64,000 bases of DNA from a bacterium (GTDB taxonomy: Bacteria; Zhuqueibacterota; Zhuqueibacteria; Residuimicrobiales; Oceaniaggregativiventaceae), in assembly GCA_029565675.1 (NCBI GenBank), contig JAKQNP010000019.1, forward strand, positions 124,001-188,000, written 5' to 3'. A program made the translations under genes and the position numbers. The first letter of the stretch is position 1. Every line of letters begins with the position of its first letter. The notes beneath the pieces are model-generated. The model made no database searches. It saw only the letters and a list, made by a program, of their open reading frames with translations, and was not told where the DNA came from. This document shows positions 20,795 to 31,088 of the stretch, piece after piece.

Positions 20795-21514
20795 CTACCC
20801 CCATTCGCTGTCGTCGATCGCGCGTCTGAATAAGATATCGCCAGCCAACGCTGTGCTGAATTGTTTCTTGAGCAGCCCATAGAACACGAACAAATACGGA
20901 AAAACCAGAAAGACATAGAGCGGATTGATCGGTGAAAGGGCAAAAATCAAGAAATTATAGGTGCCGTGGATCAAAACCGCAACGGTCAGACCAACGATAA
21001 AAAGCAAGATCTTGGAAATTCGATGGGAAGCGAATTTGGCGCGGCCGATATAATAGCCCATCAAACCCGACGCCAAAGCGTGCAACGGCACAGCGCTGAT
21101 CGCACGAGCGACGGCCAGCGAAATCCCGCCATTGAGTACATACAGGATATTTTCCAGACAGGCAAAACCCAGTCCTGCAGTGATGGTATAGATAATGCCG
21201 TCTGTTGCTTCGTCAAAATGCACCGTCCGGTATACAAAAAGCCAAACGACCAGGAGTTTGAGTGTTTCTTCAATAAAAGCGGAGGCCAGATAGGCGTGGA
21301 AAGCGGCATTCCACAACACACCGTCCGGCAACCTTGCCTCCAGGTTGGCCACGTCGCTTTCCATCCCGAGAGCAAGAAAGGTGAAGGCAATACCGAGAAA
21401 AAAGATTTTGAGAATCAATCCTTTGGGCTCGGGTCTCAGGCGGTCCATCCGGTAAAAATGGATGAGCAACAACACCGCCGGAATGACCGCACCGGCAACA
21501 GAGATCAGGATCAT
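20795..21514 (-). CDS. PrsW-family intramembrane metalloprotease
   Basis: FIEETLKLL, GLGFACLENILY, PLHALASGLMGYYIG; multi-TM. Confidence 0.88.
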   Translation of the reverse strand: MILISVAGAVIPAVLLLIHFYRMDRLRPEPKGLILKIFFLGIAFTFLALGMESDVANLEARLPDGVLWNAAFHAYLASAFIEETLKLLVVWLFVYRTVHFDEATDGIIYTITAGLGFACLENILYVLNGGISLAVARAISAVPLHALASGLMGYYIGRAKFASHRISKILLFIVGLTVAVLIHGTYNFLIFALSPINPLYVFLVFPYLFVFYGLLKKQFSTALAGDILFRRAIDDSEWG

Positions 21515-21538
21515 AGAGCCCTCATGATTTGGCGGTGA

Positions 21539-21850
21539 TCATTTGTGTTCAATGACCTCGCGATCGATCTTATCGATCTGTAAATGCCGCAGACTCCTCC
21601 TGAAACGGAAAAAACGGATGTAGCCAATGGCAAAAAAAATCATGCTGATCGGTATCAAAGCCATACCGATCAGTGTGAGCACTGTATAATCGCTAAAAAG
21701 TTTGATCAGCGTCAGGCCGGAAATGAGAACCATAATCGCGGTCCGCAGATAGGCCAGAAATGTGCGCTCATTCGCCAACAAGGTGCGGTCCAACGCGAGC
21801 AAGTCGCGCAGAATCATGCTTTCGTTTGAAAAACCGCGATAACGGACCAT
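21539..21850 (-). CDS. DUF202-family small membrane protein
   Basis: LALDRTLLANERTFLAYLRTAI; start at 21850 with an aaggaag RBS rather than the listed 22000. Confidence 0.88.
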   Translation of the reverse strand: MVRYRGFSNESMILRDLLALDRTLLANERTFLAYLRTAIMVLISGLTLIKLFSDYTVLTLIGMALIPISMIFFAIGYIRFFRFRRSLRHLQIDKIDREVIEHK

Positions 21851-21911
21851 CTCGAACTTCCTTCTTGCAAGGGATATCGACCGTATTAGAACAACAGCTT
21901 CTCCAGAATGC

Positions 21912-24824
21912 CTATTTAAGCAAGACCAACTTGCGCAAGCCAACGGTGTGGTCGCTTTCCAGTTTGCAGAAATAGATCCCTGCAGCGAACTTGTGCGCAT
22001 CCCAGGTCAGTTCGTGGCGGCCGGCAGGCAGCGGGCCATCGTGAATAACAGCCGTCAGGCGCCCGATCAGATCATAAATCGCCAACCGGACATGGCTGTT
22101 GTACGGCACAGCGACCGGAATGCGAGTGACCGGATTGAAGGGATTTGGATAATTCTGTCCGAGATCGAATTGTTGCGGCACCTGTTCCGGGCCTGTAGCC
22201 GTTTGTTCAACTGCAGTGGACTGTTCACCGAATTCTTGCAAGACAGTCGTCAACAGAGTCTGCGCTTGCTCTTTTTTCATAAAAAAGAGGGGGAAATTGA
22301 ACAAGGCCACGCGATAAGAGTCGTTGCCATATCGCAGCGCAATGGGTTGACCGTGAAAAGCCGAAACAGGATCAGCCGAGGAGCGATAGGAATAGAGCGG
22401 TTCGCTATCCTCATCGTCCTGTCGGTTGGTCACGATTTCCATTGCGAGCAGATTGCCGTTGAAGGCAGCGGCTTTGGCGGGATCGACATCCATGATCGGA
22501 TATCCATCGACAACCGGCTCGGCGCCGCTAAAATCGCGCAGACTGCCGTCCCCGGTCGAAACGGAAACGACCCCGAGATACTCATAGGCGAACTGTGAGG
22601 GCGAAAATACCTTCGATGGATTCGACACTCCGGACAGGTTGTCCAGCAAACTCCAGCCGCTGAGAATCAGACTTCCGCCGTTGTCGAGGTATTTTTTCAG
22701 CGCCACCGTATCGGCGGCAAGAGAACGCGGTGGTGAAGCCACTTCGCTGTGATAGATGACTGTAGAATATTGTCCCAACTCTGCATCATTCAACGCGACA
22801 CCGACCAGGACACTGTCCTGCAGATCCCACTGTTTGGCCACCTTGAATCCCTGCAGAACCTGTTCATAGTAGAGATCAACAGATGCGTCGGAAGGCATCA
22901 GCGGCCTGTCATTGCCGTTTTTTGACCCATCGACCAACAAAATTCCCTGGTCGTGCGTCGCCAGCTGTCCGAGCACGGCTTGCGAGGGTTGCGATTCGTT
23001 TCCCGCGCTATCGACGGCAACCAATGTATAGGTATAACGGATAGTGGGGTGAACCGCCCTGTCCTCAAAATCGGACTGGCCCAGCGGCAACTCGAAACGC
23101 TCAACAGCTTCACCAGCGGCAATGCGATACAAGACATAACCGGCAAAATCGAGTTCGTTGTTGGTGTTTTCCCATTGCAAACAAATGCAGTCGCGCTTCG
23201 ACGTCGAAACCAGGCCAACCGGCATGCGTGGAGCGGCTTGAGGAGTAAAAACCAGTTCCTCGGAAAGCATGCTGTAATTGCCTTCCGAATCCATTGCAGA
23301 AACGGCCAGATAATAGGTCTCGCCCGGCGTCAGACCGTAAAGAGTGATTTCCGGATTTTCTACGATAGACAGACGGTAAAATTCTTCGTAAGAACCGCTT
23401 TGTCGACCGACATGGATGACATAGTCGAGGAGATCGGCTTCATTATTGGGTGCCCAGCGGATGATCTGGGTTGCGCCATCGCCGGGTTCCAGATTTTGCA
23501 GACCTTGCGGGGTTCGCGGTGAATTGGCCACTTGAATGATCGTTGCTGCAACCACCTTGAGAACCTCCGTCGCATACTCGGCATCGACATAATCGATGAT
23601 ATCGGAAGTGCTGTGATAGACGGGACTGAAATCGCCTTCCTGGAAAAAGAGCGCCGGATAGCCGAATTGCTGAAAATAATAGTGATCGCTGGCGCTGCCG
23701 CTGTTGCCGATAACCGGTTGCAGAGAGGTAAAATCGGTGGTCAGCTCCCTGGCCAAATTGGCAAAAGCATTCGAACGGAGATCGGTCAAAATGTTGACAT
23801 CGGGATAAGTGTCCGAGACATTGCCGATCATGTCCATATTGAGCATGACATCGATGTCAAGTCCTGTCTGATAGGCGTTGAGGGCATAGTAATAACTTCC
23901 CCACAAGCCCAGCTCTTCACCGGCAAAAGCGATAAAAATAACTGTGCTTTCCAGATCGACGCCGGCCAGAGCCCGCGCCAACTCCATGGCGCCGGCTGCT
24001 CCGGTGGCGTTATCATCGGCACCAGGTGCATTGACCATGGCGATCTGTCGATTGCTGACGATCGAATCATAGTGTCCGCCAACCACAATGACACGGCCAT
24101 TGTCCTGTGTACCGTGCTTGGTGGCAAAAACATTTCGCTGCGTCGTGCCGCCCAGCTCAAAAGAATCCATGGCGACATCATCATAGCCGAATTCTCTGAA
24201 CTTTTGTTCGATCCAGTTTCGTGCCGGTACCGTAGAATCGGAATAGACATAGCGGGTTTTAAAAGCTTGCAGACGCGCAACCAGGGCATAGAAAGATGAA
24301 TCCGAAAGCTCGGCAAGAACCTGATCGATCAGGTCGACCGGTGCCGCCTGGATCCTCGTCTGTTGCCCCGCACGCTCGAGATCGACGATCGGCAAACCAT
24401 GATCAAAAAGGCGAACCATGCGGACCCCTTGACGGAGCATCGCTTCTGCTTGTGCATCATCGAGCTTGAGCAAAACCGAATGGTCATCGCTGTCGAGCCA
24501 TTTGACGGTATGCCGACCTTCCCAGGTTTGCAAATCGAGTCGGTCAGCCCGATAATAGGGAACACCGCCGGATTGCGGATCGAGGATTCTGACGTCCAGA
24601 TCCGCATCAACAAGCCTTGCATAATCGGCTGGTGCACACAGAGCTGTAATATAGCCATCTCCATTGACCACCACCTTGATCGCATCCATGGTCCAGAAAG
24701 GCAAATCAATGCCAACACTGCGATCGATGCGGATCAACATCTGCGGAGCAGCGAAAACAACGGTACTGAACAAAAACAACACAAAAAGTGTGAACAAAAT
24801 CATAACCTTGCGATGCATCGACAA
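21912..24824 (-). CDS. Secreted M28-family aminopeptidase with Fn3-like modules and PNPFN sorting domain
   Basis: VGGHYDSI..., PGADDNATGAAGAMELARAL, FAGEELGLWGS, SDHYYFQQFGYPALFF; C-terminus GQNYPNPFNPVTRI...AAGIYFCKL. Confidence 0.93.
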   Translation of the reverse strand: MSMHRKVMILFTLFVLFLFSTVVFAAPQMLIRIDRSVGIDLPFWTMDAIKVVVNGDGYITALCAPADYARLVDADLDVRILDPQSGGVPYYRADRLDLQTWEGRHTVKWLDSDDHSVLLKLDDAQAEAMLRQGVRMVRLFDHGLPIVDLERAGQQTRIQAAPVDLIDQVLAELSDSSFYALVARLQAFKTRYVYSDSTVPARNWIEQKFREFGYDDVAMDSFELGGTTQRNVFATKHGTQDNGRVIVVGGHYDSIVSNRQIAMVNAPGADDNATGAAGAMELARALAGVDLESTVIFIAFAGEELGLWGSYYYALNAYQTGLDIDVMLNMDMIGNVSDTYPDVNILTDLRSNAFANLARELTTDFTSLQPVIGNSGSASDHYYFQQFGYPALFFQEGDFSPVYHSTSDIIDYVDAEYATEVLKVVAATIIQVANSPRTPQGLQNLEPGDGATQIIRWAPNNEADLLDYVIHVGRQSGSYEEFYRLSIVENPEITLYGLTPGETYYLAVSAMDSEGNYSMLSEELVFTPQAAPRMPVGLVSTSKRDCICLQWENTNNELDFAGYVLYRIAAGEAVERFELPLGQSDFEDRAVHPTIRYTYTLVAVDSAGNESQPSQAVLGQLATHDQGILLVDGSKNGNDRPLMPSDASVDLYYEQVLQGFKVAKQWDLQDSVLVGVALNDAELGQYSTVIYHSEVASPPRSLAADTVALKKYLDNGGSLILSGWSLLDNLSGVSNPSKVFSPSQFAYEYLGVVSVSTGDGSLRDFSGAEPVVDGYPIMDVDPAKAAAFNGNLLAMEIVTNRQDDEDSEPLYSYRSSADPVSAFHGQPIALRYGNDSYRVALFNFPLFFMKKEQAQTLLTTVLQEFGEQSTAVEQTATGPEQVPQQFDLGQNYPNPFNPVTRIPVAVPYNSHVRLAIYDLIGRLTAVIHDGPLPAGRHELTWDAHKFAAGIYFCKLESDHTVGLRKLVLLK

Positions 24825-25083
24825 TCCTCACAAGCAAGAACAGCATTTTGTATATCGGGTTCTCGGCTAGCCTTCATCAGTGGATTGTTGCGGCGAGCCG
24901 CAGGTATTCGCTGGACAAGCACGAACCCTTTCTACCGCATTTGGCTTAGAGTATAGCAATTTTTTTCATCAACTTCAAGCAGAGTTTATCCCCCGGAGAG
25001 GAAGAAAAAAGGTGTTGCGATGAGGTCAAGCGGCATCAGGCTGTCCATACAAACAGAGAGCAACCGACACCTGCCGAGGCGAG

Positions 25084-26310
25084 TTACAAATGGTCCTGAA
25101 AGGGCAATTTGAGCTTGTAGATCCTCTGCACATCGGGTTGCAGCGCCCAGACGGCATCTTCTGCCCAGGCCATTTGGCTGAGAAAATATCCCGAGTAGCC
25201 ATATCGGTTGCGGATAAGCAGGTCGCCGTCCAGTTGAAAGAGAACAGTCGTGGTCATCACCCACAGATAACGGCCATCCCACATCACACCCATGGGTGAA
25301 GGAATGGGAGTGGCGAATATAGAATGCGCGGTGAAGGTGCTGAAAAGAATCTTGAGCAGCGTCGAATAACGCGGATTGCACAGCCACAAATGGGTACCGT
25401 CGAAAGCGAGGTCGGTGATGCGATGAATATGGCCGGCGCCGAAATCGCCAGCCACCAACAGGGTGTCCAGCACCGCCAGGGAAACCGGATCGATGCGGAA
25501 ATAATGAATTGGAGTAAACCTCGACTCATAGACCGGAAAAAAAATACCAAAACCGTCAGAGGTGTAAAAAGAGTCGCCGATGCGCGTCAACCCGTACAAT
25601 TGCTGGGCGCATTTCCAGTAAACTGAATCGATCTGCACCGAATCCGGGGTGAAAGGATTTTCCGGATCGATCCAGGTGTAAGCTGAATCGTCTTTCCAGT
25701 ACAGCGTATCCACACGGACCAAACAGCTGTCGCTTTCAAGCAGACCGATATGCGGTGAAACCTGCAGGATATTCATCTGTTCGTCGAGTTTGTAGATGGT
25801 GCCGCCCCTGTCATCATAGCTCGTGACGTAGAGCGCCTGATCTTCCCACCAAATTCCGGAGAGATTGGGAAGTTCCACCACGAAACTCTGTTCGATCTGC
25901 AGCAATTTCAACATCCGGATATTGCGCTCGACTTCGTACTCTTCGTAGGTGAATTCGACTTCCTGGGTTTTATAGAGATAATCGACCGCCGTCGCTCTCA
26001 AGATACGACTGCCAACGGGAATGCCGGTCAACTCGTAGCGGCCCTCGACATCGACGGTATCGACCAATCCCAAGGACTCGATGCGCACGATCGCCTCTGC
26101 AACCGGCCTGCCATTGTCGATATCGAGCACCCGGCCGCGCAGGGTAAAGGTGGGCTTTCCGGCACCCATGACATCGCGTTCCTGTTTTTGGAAACAGCCC
26201 GAAACAGCCAGGAAGAAAACCGGCAACATCCACAGGACAATTTTTCGTGATCGCAGTCTGCGCCGCTCAGCGGTCTGTGGTTGACCGAGACTTTTTTTGC
26301 AGCGCCCCAT
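25084..26310 (-). CDS. Lipoprotein with carboxypeptidase-regulatory-like domain and a propeller-like C-terminal part
   Basis: Lipobox LAVSGC; TLRGRVLDIDNGRPVAEAIVRIESLGLVDTVDVEGRYELTGIPVG; ATG at 26310 has a GGAG upstream (listed start 26325 is also possible). Confidence 0.75.
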   Translation of the reverse strand: MGRCKKSLGQPQTAERRRLRSRKIVLWMLPVFFLAVSGCFQKQERDVMGAGKPTFTLRGRVLDIDNGRPVAEAIVRIESLGLVDTVDVEGRYELTGIPVGSRILRATAVDYLYKTQEVEFTYEEYEVERNIRMLKLLQIEQSFVVELPNLSGIWWEDQALYVTSYDDRGGTIYKLDEQMNILQVSPHIGLLESDSCLVRVDTLYWKDDSAYTWIDPENPFTPDSVQIDSVYWKCAQQLYGLTRIGDSFYTSDGFGIFFPVYESRFTPIHYFRIDPVSLAVLDTLLVAGDFGAGHIHRITDLAFDGTHLWLCNPRYSTLLKILFSTFTAHSIFATPIPSPMGVMWDGRYLWVMTTTVLFQLDGDLLIRNRYGYSGYFLSQMAWAEDAVWALQPDVQRIYKLKLPFQDHL

Positions 26311-26312
26311 TT

Positions 26313-28838
26313 TCAATTGCTCCATATCAGCCCCAGATGAATCCGCCGTCCGACATCATAAGCGCCGGGATCGACAAGCACACCGCCTATTTTGCCGTCG
26401 ATATCGCGCCACAGAAGGTTACGGCTGTCCAAAAGATTGCGCACCTCCGCCTGCAGGCTGAGACTCCCCCGCCCCAGGCGAAAACTCCGTTTGACTTTAC
26501 AATCCAGGTACTGGGTCCAGTCCAAGCGGCAATTGTTGGGCGCAATGACCTTGTTGCCCAGGCTGGTGAGCCCTTCATCCAGAGTATAGGGCTTGGGACT
26601 GTTGATTCGCCACACGACATTTGCATTCCACTTGCGGACTTGCTGGTAATCGAAATTGAGGATGATCGTATGGCGTTGATCCCAGGAAAGATCATATTCG
26701 CCTTCTTTGACTACACCGCCGAATTGCAGGATATTGGCGGGATCGCCAACGGCAAAACTGGAGCCCCTGGCGGTCATGAGAGTATAGCTCATATGACCGC
26801 GAAAATGGTCGCCGTATTTTTTTCGCACAAAAAACTCGATACCTTTGGCCGAGCCATAGGCCAAATTCACATACCGGGTATAGACTCCGCTGGCATACAG
26901 ACCAGTTTTTTCCACTGGAATCTGGAAATATTGCACATCCACCAGATTGGAAATATCCTTGTTGAAAGCGGTGACGCTGAGCAGAAGGTCTTTGGTGATT
27001 TTGTACTCGTAGCCGATTTCGATCGCTTTGGTTTTTTCCGGGGCCAGATCCGGATTGCCCACCAAAGGATTGTAGCCGCTAAAGTCATAATCCAGATTGG
27101 TATAGAGATATTCGAACAACGGTGCCTGAAAAAAATGGCCGTAATTGATATGAAATTTGTCGTGCGGACCCAGGGGGAACGACACCCCGACCCGCGGGCT
27201 CCATTGCGCCTTCACGCTGGTCGGGGTCTTGCTGGTAAACACCTGCACCTCGTTGCTGTTGTTCTTTTGGATATCCTCGATCGCAGGCCGTTGCCCGGCA
27301 GGATCGATAAAATCGTATCGCATACCAAAGGTGATGCAGGTCTGTTTCAGATCGACTTTATCCTGCACATAAAAGGAACCGATTTTGGGGTAATAGCGGT
27401 ATTGCGTGTTGTAAACGTTGAAGCGGAACTCCGGCGGCAGCTCAGGATGGAAATTGGGTGGAAACGGCTCGATCTGCACATTATCCATATAGAGATCGTA
27501 ATAGTTGTATTCGACTCCGGTTTTCACCTGGTGTTCATGGGCGATCTGGCTGGTTAGATCGATTTTAGCGGTGAGAATGATTTCCTGGGAATCCTGCCAC
27601 CACGCCTTGTCGCCGCTGAGGATGAACAAACCGTCAGGATCGAACTGCAGATCCATCTTGTACTGATCCTGTTCCCGCCCCTGCACCGTTTTAAGCACAT
27701 TGCAGTGACTGACGCGGACGTTGTAATAGGTCTTGTCGTTTATCAGATGGGTCCAGGCGGCATTGAAGCGAAAGCTGTCCTTGGCCCGCGGCGGCAATCC
27801 CTGCAGATTGTTTACCCAACGGTGTTCATAGCCCTTCCAGTCCGCCAAAGTCAGCAAACCTTGCAGCACAAACCGTCGGGTAGGATGAAAATCGACTGAC
27901 AATTTGGCATTCGTGTGCAGTTTGCGGTCGATCGGACTGTCGAATTGCCTGGCAAAGGCCTGGCGCCAGCGGGTATCATCGGCTGTCAGCTGGGTTGACA
28001 GGTAATAGCGCAAACCGCGCCACAATGGCCCGCCCAGAGCGATCTCCGCGTTATGCAAACGGTCATAATGGGTGTCATCCCGGGAATGAAGAGCTTCGCC
28101 GAAAACATCGCTGCTCGCTTCGACATAAAAATGATGTCGATCACTGCCCTCCTGCGTTATGATGTTGACGATGCCTGACATCGCATTGCCGTATTCGGCG
28201 TTGAATCCACCGGTTTGGATGGAAATATCGGCGATCGATACATTGGGCACCAGCACCGCCCGTTCGCCGGTTATCGCTTCCTGTGCCGGCATGCCGTCGA
28301 TGAGATAGAGCACCTCGGTTTTGCGGCCTCCGCGAATATGACCTTCCACCACGCCCGGCTGCAGGTTCAACGCTTCTTCCGGCGAGGTGACCGGCAAGGC
28401 TTTGTAGAGCTCACCGCTGAGCTCGTGTTGGGTGCCGGTTACGTCCATCTGAATCAATTCCCGCGGCGCCGTGACCACGATTTCGCGATCGATCGCGAGC
28501 GTTTCAGGCAACAGAGCAAAATCGACATCTGTGCGGCTATCCGGCCGAACGCGGACCCCGATCTGGGTAACCGCGCTGTAACCGATCATGCGGGCGCTGA
28601 GCCGGTAGATGCCGGGCTTGAGGTTGGCAATGAGAAAACGGCCCCGCGCGTCTGCCGCCGCGCCATAGGGCGTGTCGATGAGCAACAGATTGGCTCCTGC
28701 TAGCGGTTCGCCGGTCATGGCGTCGGTCACTCGGCCGGCGAGCGTTCCGGTAATTCCGGCATAGGCCTTGGCAGTCACTAAAATCAGAATTGCCGCTCTC
28801 ACAAGAACAGCGCGCAGTCGTGTGCATGGATCCCGCAC
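26313..28838 (-). CDS. TonB-dependent receptor with N-terminal carboxypeptidase-regulatory-like domain
   Basis: GTLAGRVTDAMTGEPLAGANLLLIDT; plug region EALNLQPGVVEGHIRGGRKTEVLYLIDGMPAQ...FNAEYGNAMSGIVNIITQEG; beta-barrel C-terminus. Confidence 0.93.
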   Translation of the reverse strand: MRDPCTRLRAVLVRAAILILVTAKAYAGITGTLAGRVTDAMTGEPLAGANLLLIDTPYGAAADARGRFLIANLKPGIYRLSARMIGYSAVTQIGVRVRPDSRTDVDFALLPETLAIDREIVVTAPRELIQMDVTGTQHELSGELYKALPVTSPEEALNLQPGVVEGHIRGGRKTEVLYLIDGMPAQEAITGERAVLVPNVSIADISIQTGGFNAEYGNAMSGIVNIITQEGSDRHHFYVEASSDVFGEALHSRDDTHYDRLHNAEIALGGPLWRGLRYYLSTQLTADDTRWRQAFARQFDSPIDRKLHTNAKLSVDFHPTRRFVLQGLLTLADWKGYEHRWVNNLQGLPPRAKDSFRFNAAWTHLINDKTYYNVRVSHCNVLKTVQGREQDQYKMDLQFDPDGLFILSGDKAWWQDSQEIILTAKIDLTSQIAHEHQVKTGVEYNYYDLYMDNVQIEPFPPNFHPELPPEFRFNVYNTQYRYYPKIGSFYVQDKVDLKQTCITFGMRYDFIDPAGQRPAIEDIQKNNSNEVQVFTSKTPTSVKAQWSPRVGVSFPLGPHDKFHINYGHFFQAPLFEYLYTNLDYDFSGYNPLVGNPDLAPEKTKAIEIGYEYKITKDLLLSVTAFNKDISNLVDVQYFQIPVEKTGLYASGVYTRYVNLAYGSAKGIEFFVRKKYGDHFRGHMSYTLMTARGSSFAVGDPANILQFGGVVKEGEYDLSWDQRHTIILNFDYQQVRKWNANVVWRINSPKPYTLDEGLTSLGNKVIAPNNCRLDWTQYLDCKVKRSFRLGRGSLSLQAEVRNLLDSRNLLWRDIDGKIGGVLVDPGAYDVGRRIHLGLIWSN

Positions 28839-28847
28839 CTGTCATCC

Positions 28848-31001
28848 TCAGGGCTTGAGACATCGGTTGATAAATTCGATCAGCGCGCTGTCATCTGCAT
28901 CGAGGAGCAAGAGATGCTGCGGCTGGGCCAAAAATTGCGCATAGGTCTCTTGCGCTTGTTGTTCCGCGAGCGGTTTTTGCATCGCATCCAGAGGCTGAAC
29001 GACGGCAACCGGCATGTGCAGAGAAGAGATCAGCTCAGGCAAGTCATAAAAGCGCAAAACCCGTGGGAAAAAAGCTTCAGGAGACCAGGTATATTCCGGC
29101 GCTGTCGCCAAAGACTCGAAGGTCGCCAGGCCGTTGCGGCAGAATACGCCGGCCAGCGCAGAATCGATACAGGCCAAATGCAAGGCCACCACCCCGCCCA
29201 TGCCGGAACCGCCAACCACGATACGATGCGAATCGATTTCAGGTCTTGAGCGCAGCGTTTGCAGAGCCGCCAGCCCGTCGCGGATGCGCATGGCCAGGAT
29301 TGGATCACCGCTCGCTGCCGAGACATAGGAAATCCACCGTTCCCGGTGTCCCCAGGCGGCGATTTCGTAGGGGCCGTCCGCCGGCGAGCTGTCTCCCCAA
29401 CCGCGCAAATCGACGGTCAGCAACGCATTCCAGGGAGGTTGACGGTCGAGAAAACGGATCAGTTGGGCGAGAAAGCCTTGCTGGCGCAGATCGGTCCAGC
29501 GGCCGCGATCGTCGAAATAGAGCAAACAGGATGCCGGCTGATTTTCCATGGGGTAGATAAAGGTCGCCGGCAATTCGATGCCATCTTCCGGCAAAATCGA
29601 CAGTTCCTCCACCCAGTGGACCCAGGCTTGCTGCGGCACACCGGTGCGGCATTCAGTCTTTGGTTCGATTTTATCCAAACGGGCGAGTTGGTTGACCGCA
29701 AGGGCAAGATCTGTCGGTTGTCGCGCGCTGCGCAACCCACGGGCAATGTCGGCATTGAGACTGTACATGTTGCCGTCAAGATTCGGATAACAATAGAGCA
29801 CAGAGTCGGGCAACATGGCAAAGTCGGTTTCATGCCATTGCGGCAATTGCCGGGTTTGGGACGGCGGAATCCAGCGATCCATCCATCCGGCGAAACGGTA
29901 GGCCATCGCCAGCGTATATTCGTGACCACCAGGATCGGCATAGAACTGAAACCGATCTCCGACCCCGGCAATCGCATAGGCCTGCGAAATTTCATCGGCC
30001 ATGGCTCGGCCCCAATCGATCTTGAAAACCTCGTCTTTCTCCCCCGCCATCAACAACACCGGTGTCGGCAGGGCTGCACAGAGCAGATCGATCTGGTCAC
30101 CGCCCGAACGGAATTTATCGACAGGCAAAGTTTCAGCGCAGGGTGAATAGCCGTCCTGCAGAGGGTGAAAAGCCGACGGTACGGCGCAACATGCCGGACC
30201 AGCGGCACGGATGCGTTCATCTAAAAGCACCGCATGCATAGTGGTGGTGCCGCCGCCGCTGACGCCGGTCATCCCCACCCCTTGGCGCATATCGATATCA
30301 GATCGAGTGGCGAGATAATCGATACAGCGAATCGCATCCATGATAAAATAGCGATTGGATGAATAGCCGGTCAGATAGGTGCGCACACCATCGACAAAAT
30401 GGTCGTTCCCCCCCTGTTTTTCGCTGGCCATGCCCGGCGGATCGAACAAGATCGCCGCAAACCCCATGCGGACAAAGGCCTGGGCAGGAATTTGGTAGTT
30501 TTTGCGCGTCTTGGAGCTGTGACCGACCGGAATGACGATCGCTCGCCAGGGCGGAGGAAAGCGTTTCGCATCCGGCAAAAAAAGCGATCCATTCACATCC
30601 CATCCCGGAAAAGACTCGAACAACACATTCTCCAGGGAAAATAGAGGGAATTCGTATCGAGAGACTGGGCGAATGTTCATCGACGCCGCATCCACCTTCG
30701 CCGGCAATTCGCCGTATTGGTTGAGCAGCCCTTCGCGCACCCATGCTGACCATGCCGACCACTCGCCCTCCGCAAAGGCTTGTTGCCGGCGGGCAGCACT
30801 CCGGTCCAGCTCTGCGCAGCTTTGCCGAAACACTTTTTCGCGCACCATATTGCGCAGATCGACACCCGGTTTTACCGGGCCGACAGCAAATGGCAGATCC
30901 GCATATCGAGCCGCCGACTTGGCGTTGTCTTGTGCAGATAAAGTTGCCGCCGTGCAGCTGAACAGAATCATCCACAAACCGAGTGGGACCTTTCGATTCA
31001 T
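28848..31001 (-). CDS. Secreted tandem alpha/beta-hydrolase (acetylxylan esterase/dienelactone hydrolase-like)
   Basis: Signal peptide; two nucleophile-elbow-like motifs GVSGGG and GGSGMGG about 300 residues apart. Confidence 0.82.
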   Translation of the reverse strand: MNRKVPLGLWMILFSCTAATLSAQDNAKSAARYADLPFAVGPVKPGVDLRNMVREKVFRQSCAELDRSAARRQQAFAEGEWSAWSAWVREGLLNQYGELPAKVDAASMNIRPVSRYEFPLFSLENVLFESFPGWDVNGSLFLPDAKRFPPPWRAIVIPVGHSSKTRKNYQIPAQAFVRMGFAAILFDPPGMASEKQGGNDHFVDGVRTYLTGYSSNRYFIMDAIRCIDYLATRSDIDMRQGVGMTGVSGGGTTTMHAVLLDERIRAAGPACCAVPSAFHPLQDGYSPCAETLPVDKFRSGGDQIDLLCAALPTPVLLMAGEKDEVFKIDWGRAMADEISQAYAIAGVGDRFQFYADPGGHEYTLAMAYRFAGWMDRWIPPSQTRQLPQWHETDFAMLPDSVLYCYPNLDGNMYSLNADIARGLRSARQPTDLALAVNQLARLDKIEPKTECRTGVPQQAWVHWVEELSILPEDGIELPATFIYPMENQPASCLLYFDDRGRWTDLRQQGFLAQLIRFLDRQPPWNALLTVDLRGWGDSSPADGPYEIAAWGHRERWISYVSAASGDPILAMRIRDGLAALQTLRSRPEIDSHRIVVGGSGMGGVVALHLACIDSALAGVFCRNGLATFESLATAPEYTWSPEAFFPRVLRFYDLPELISSLHMPVAVVQPLDAMQKPLAEQQAQETYAQFLAQPQHLLLLDADDSALIEFINRCLKP

Positions 31002-31088
31002 CGACCATTCTCCCTAAACGATAATCACAAAAGCTAAATAAACAAACGCTTGAATGTTTTTTGATTCGGTTGACACAAAATCTGGTCA

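Noticed and set aside
25633-25647. gcaccgaatccggg matching the REP-like repeat core
   Set aside because: Lies in-frame in a lipoprotein gene (PFTPDSVQIDS) without the flanking attgatttt or aattc parts; likely coincidence.
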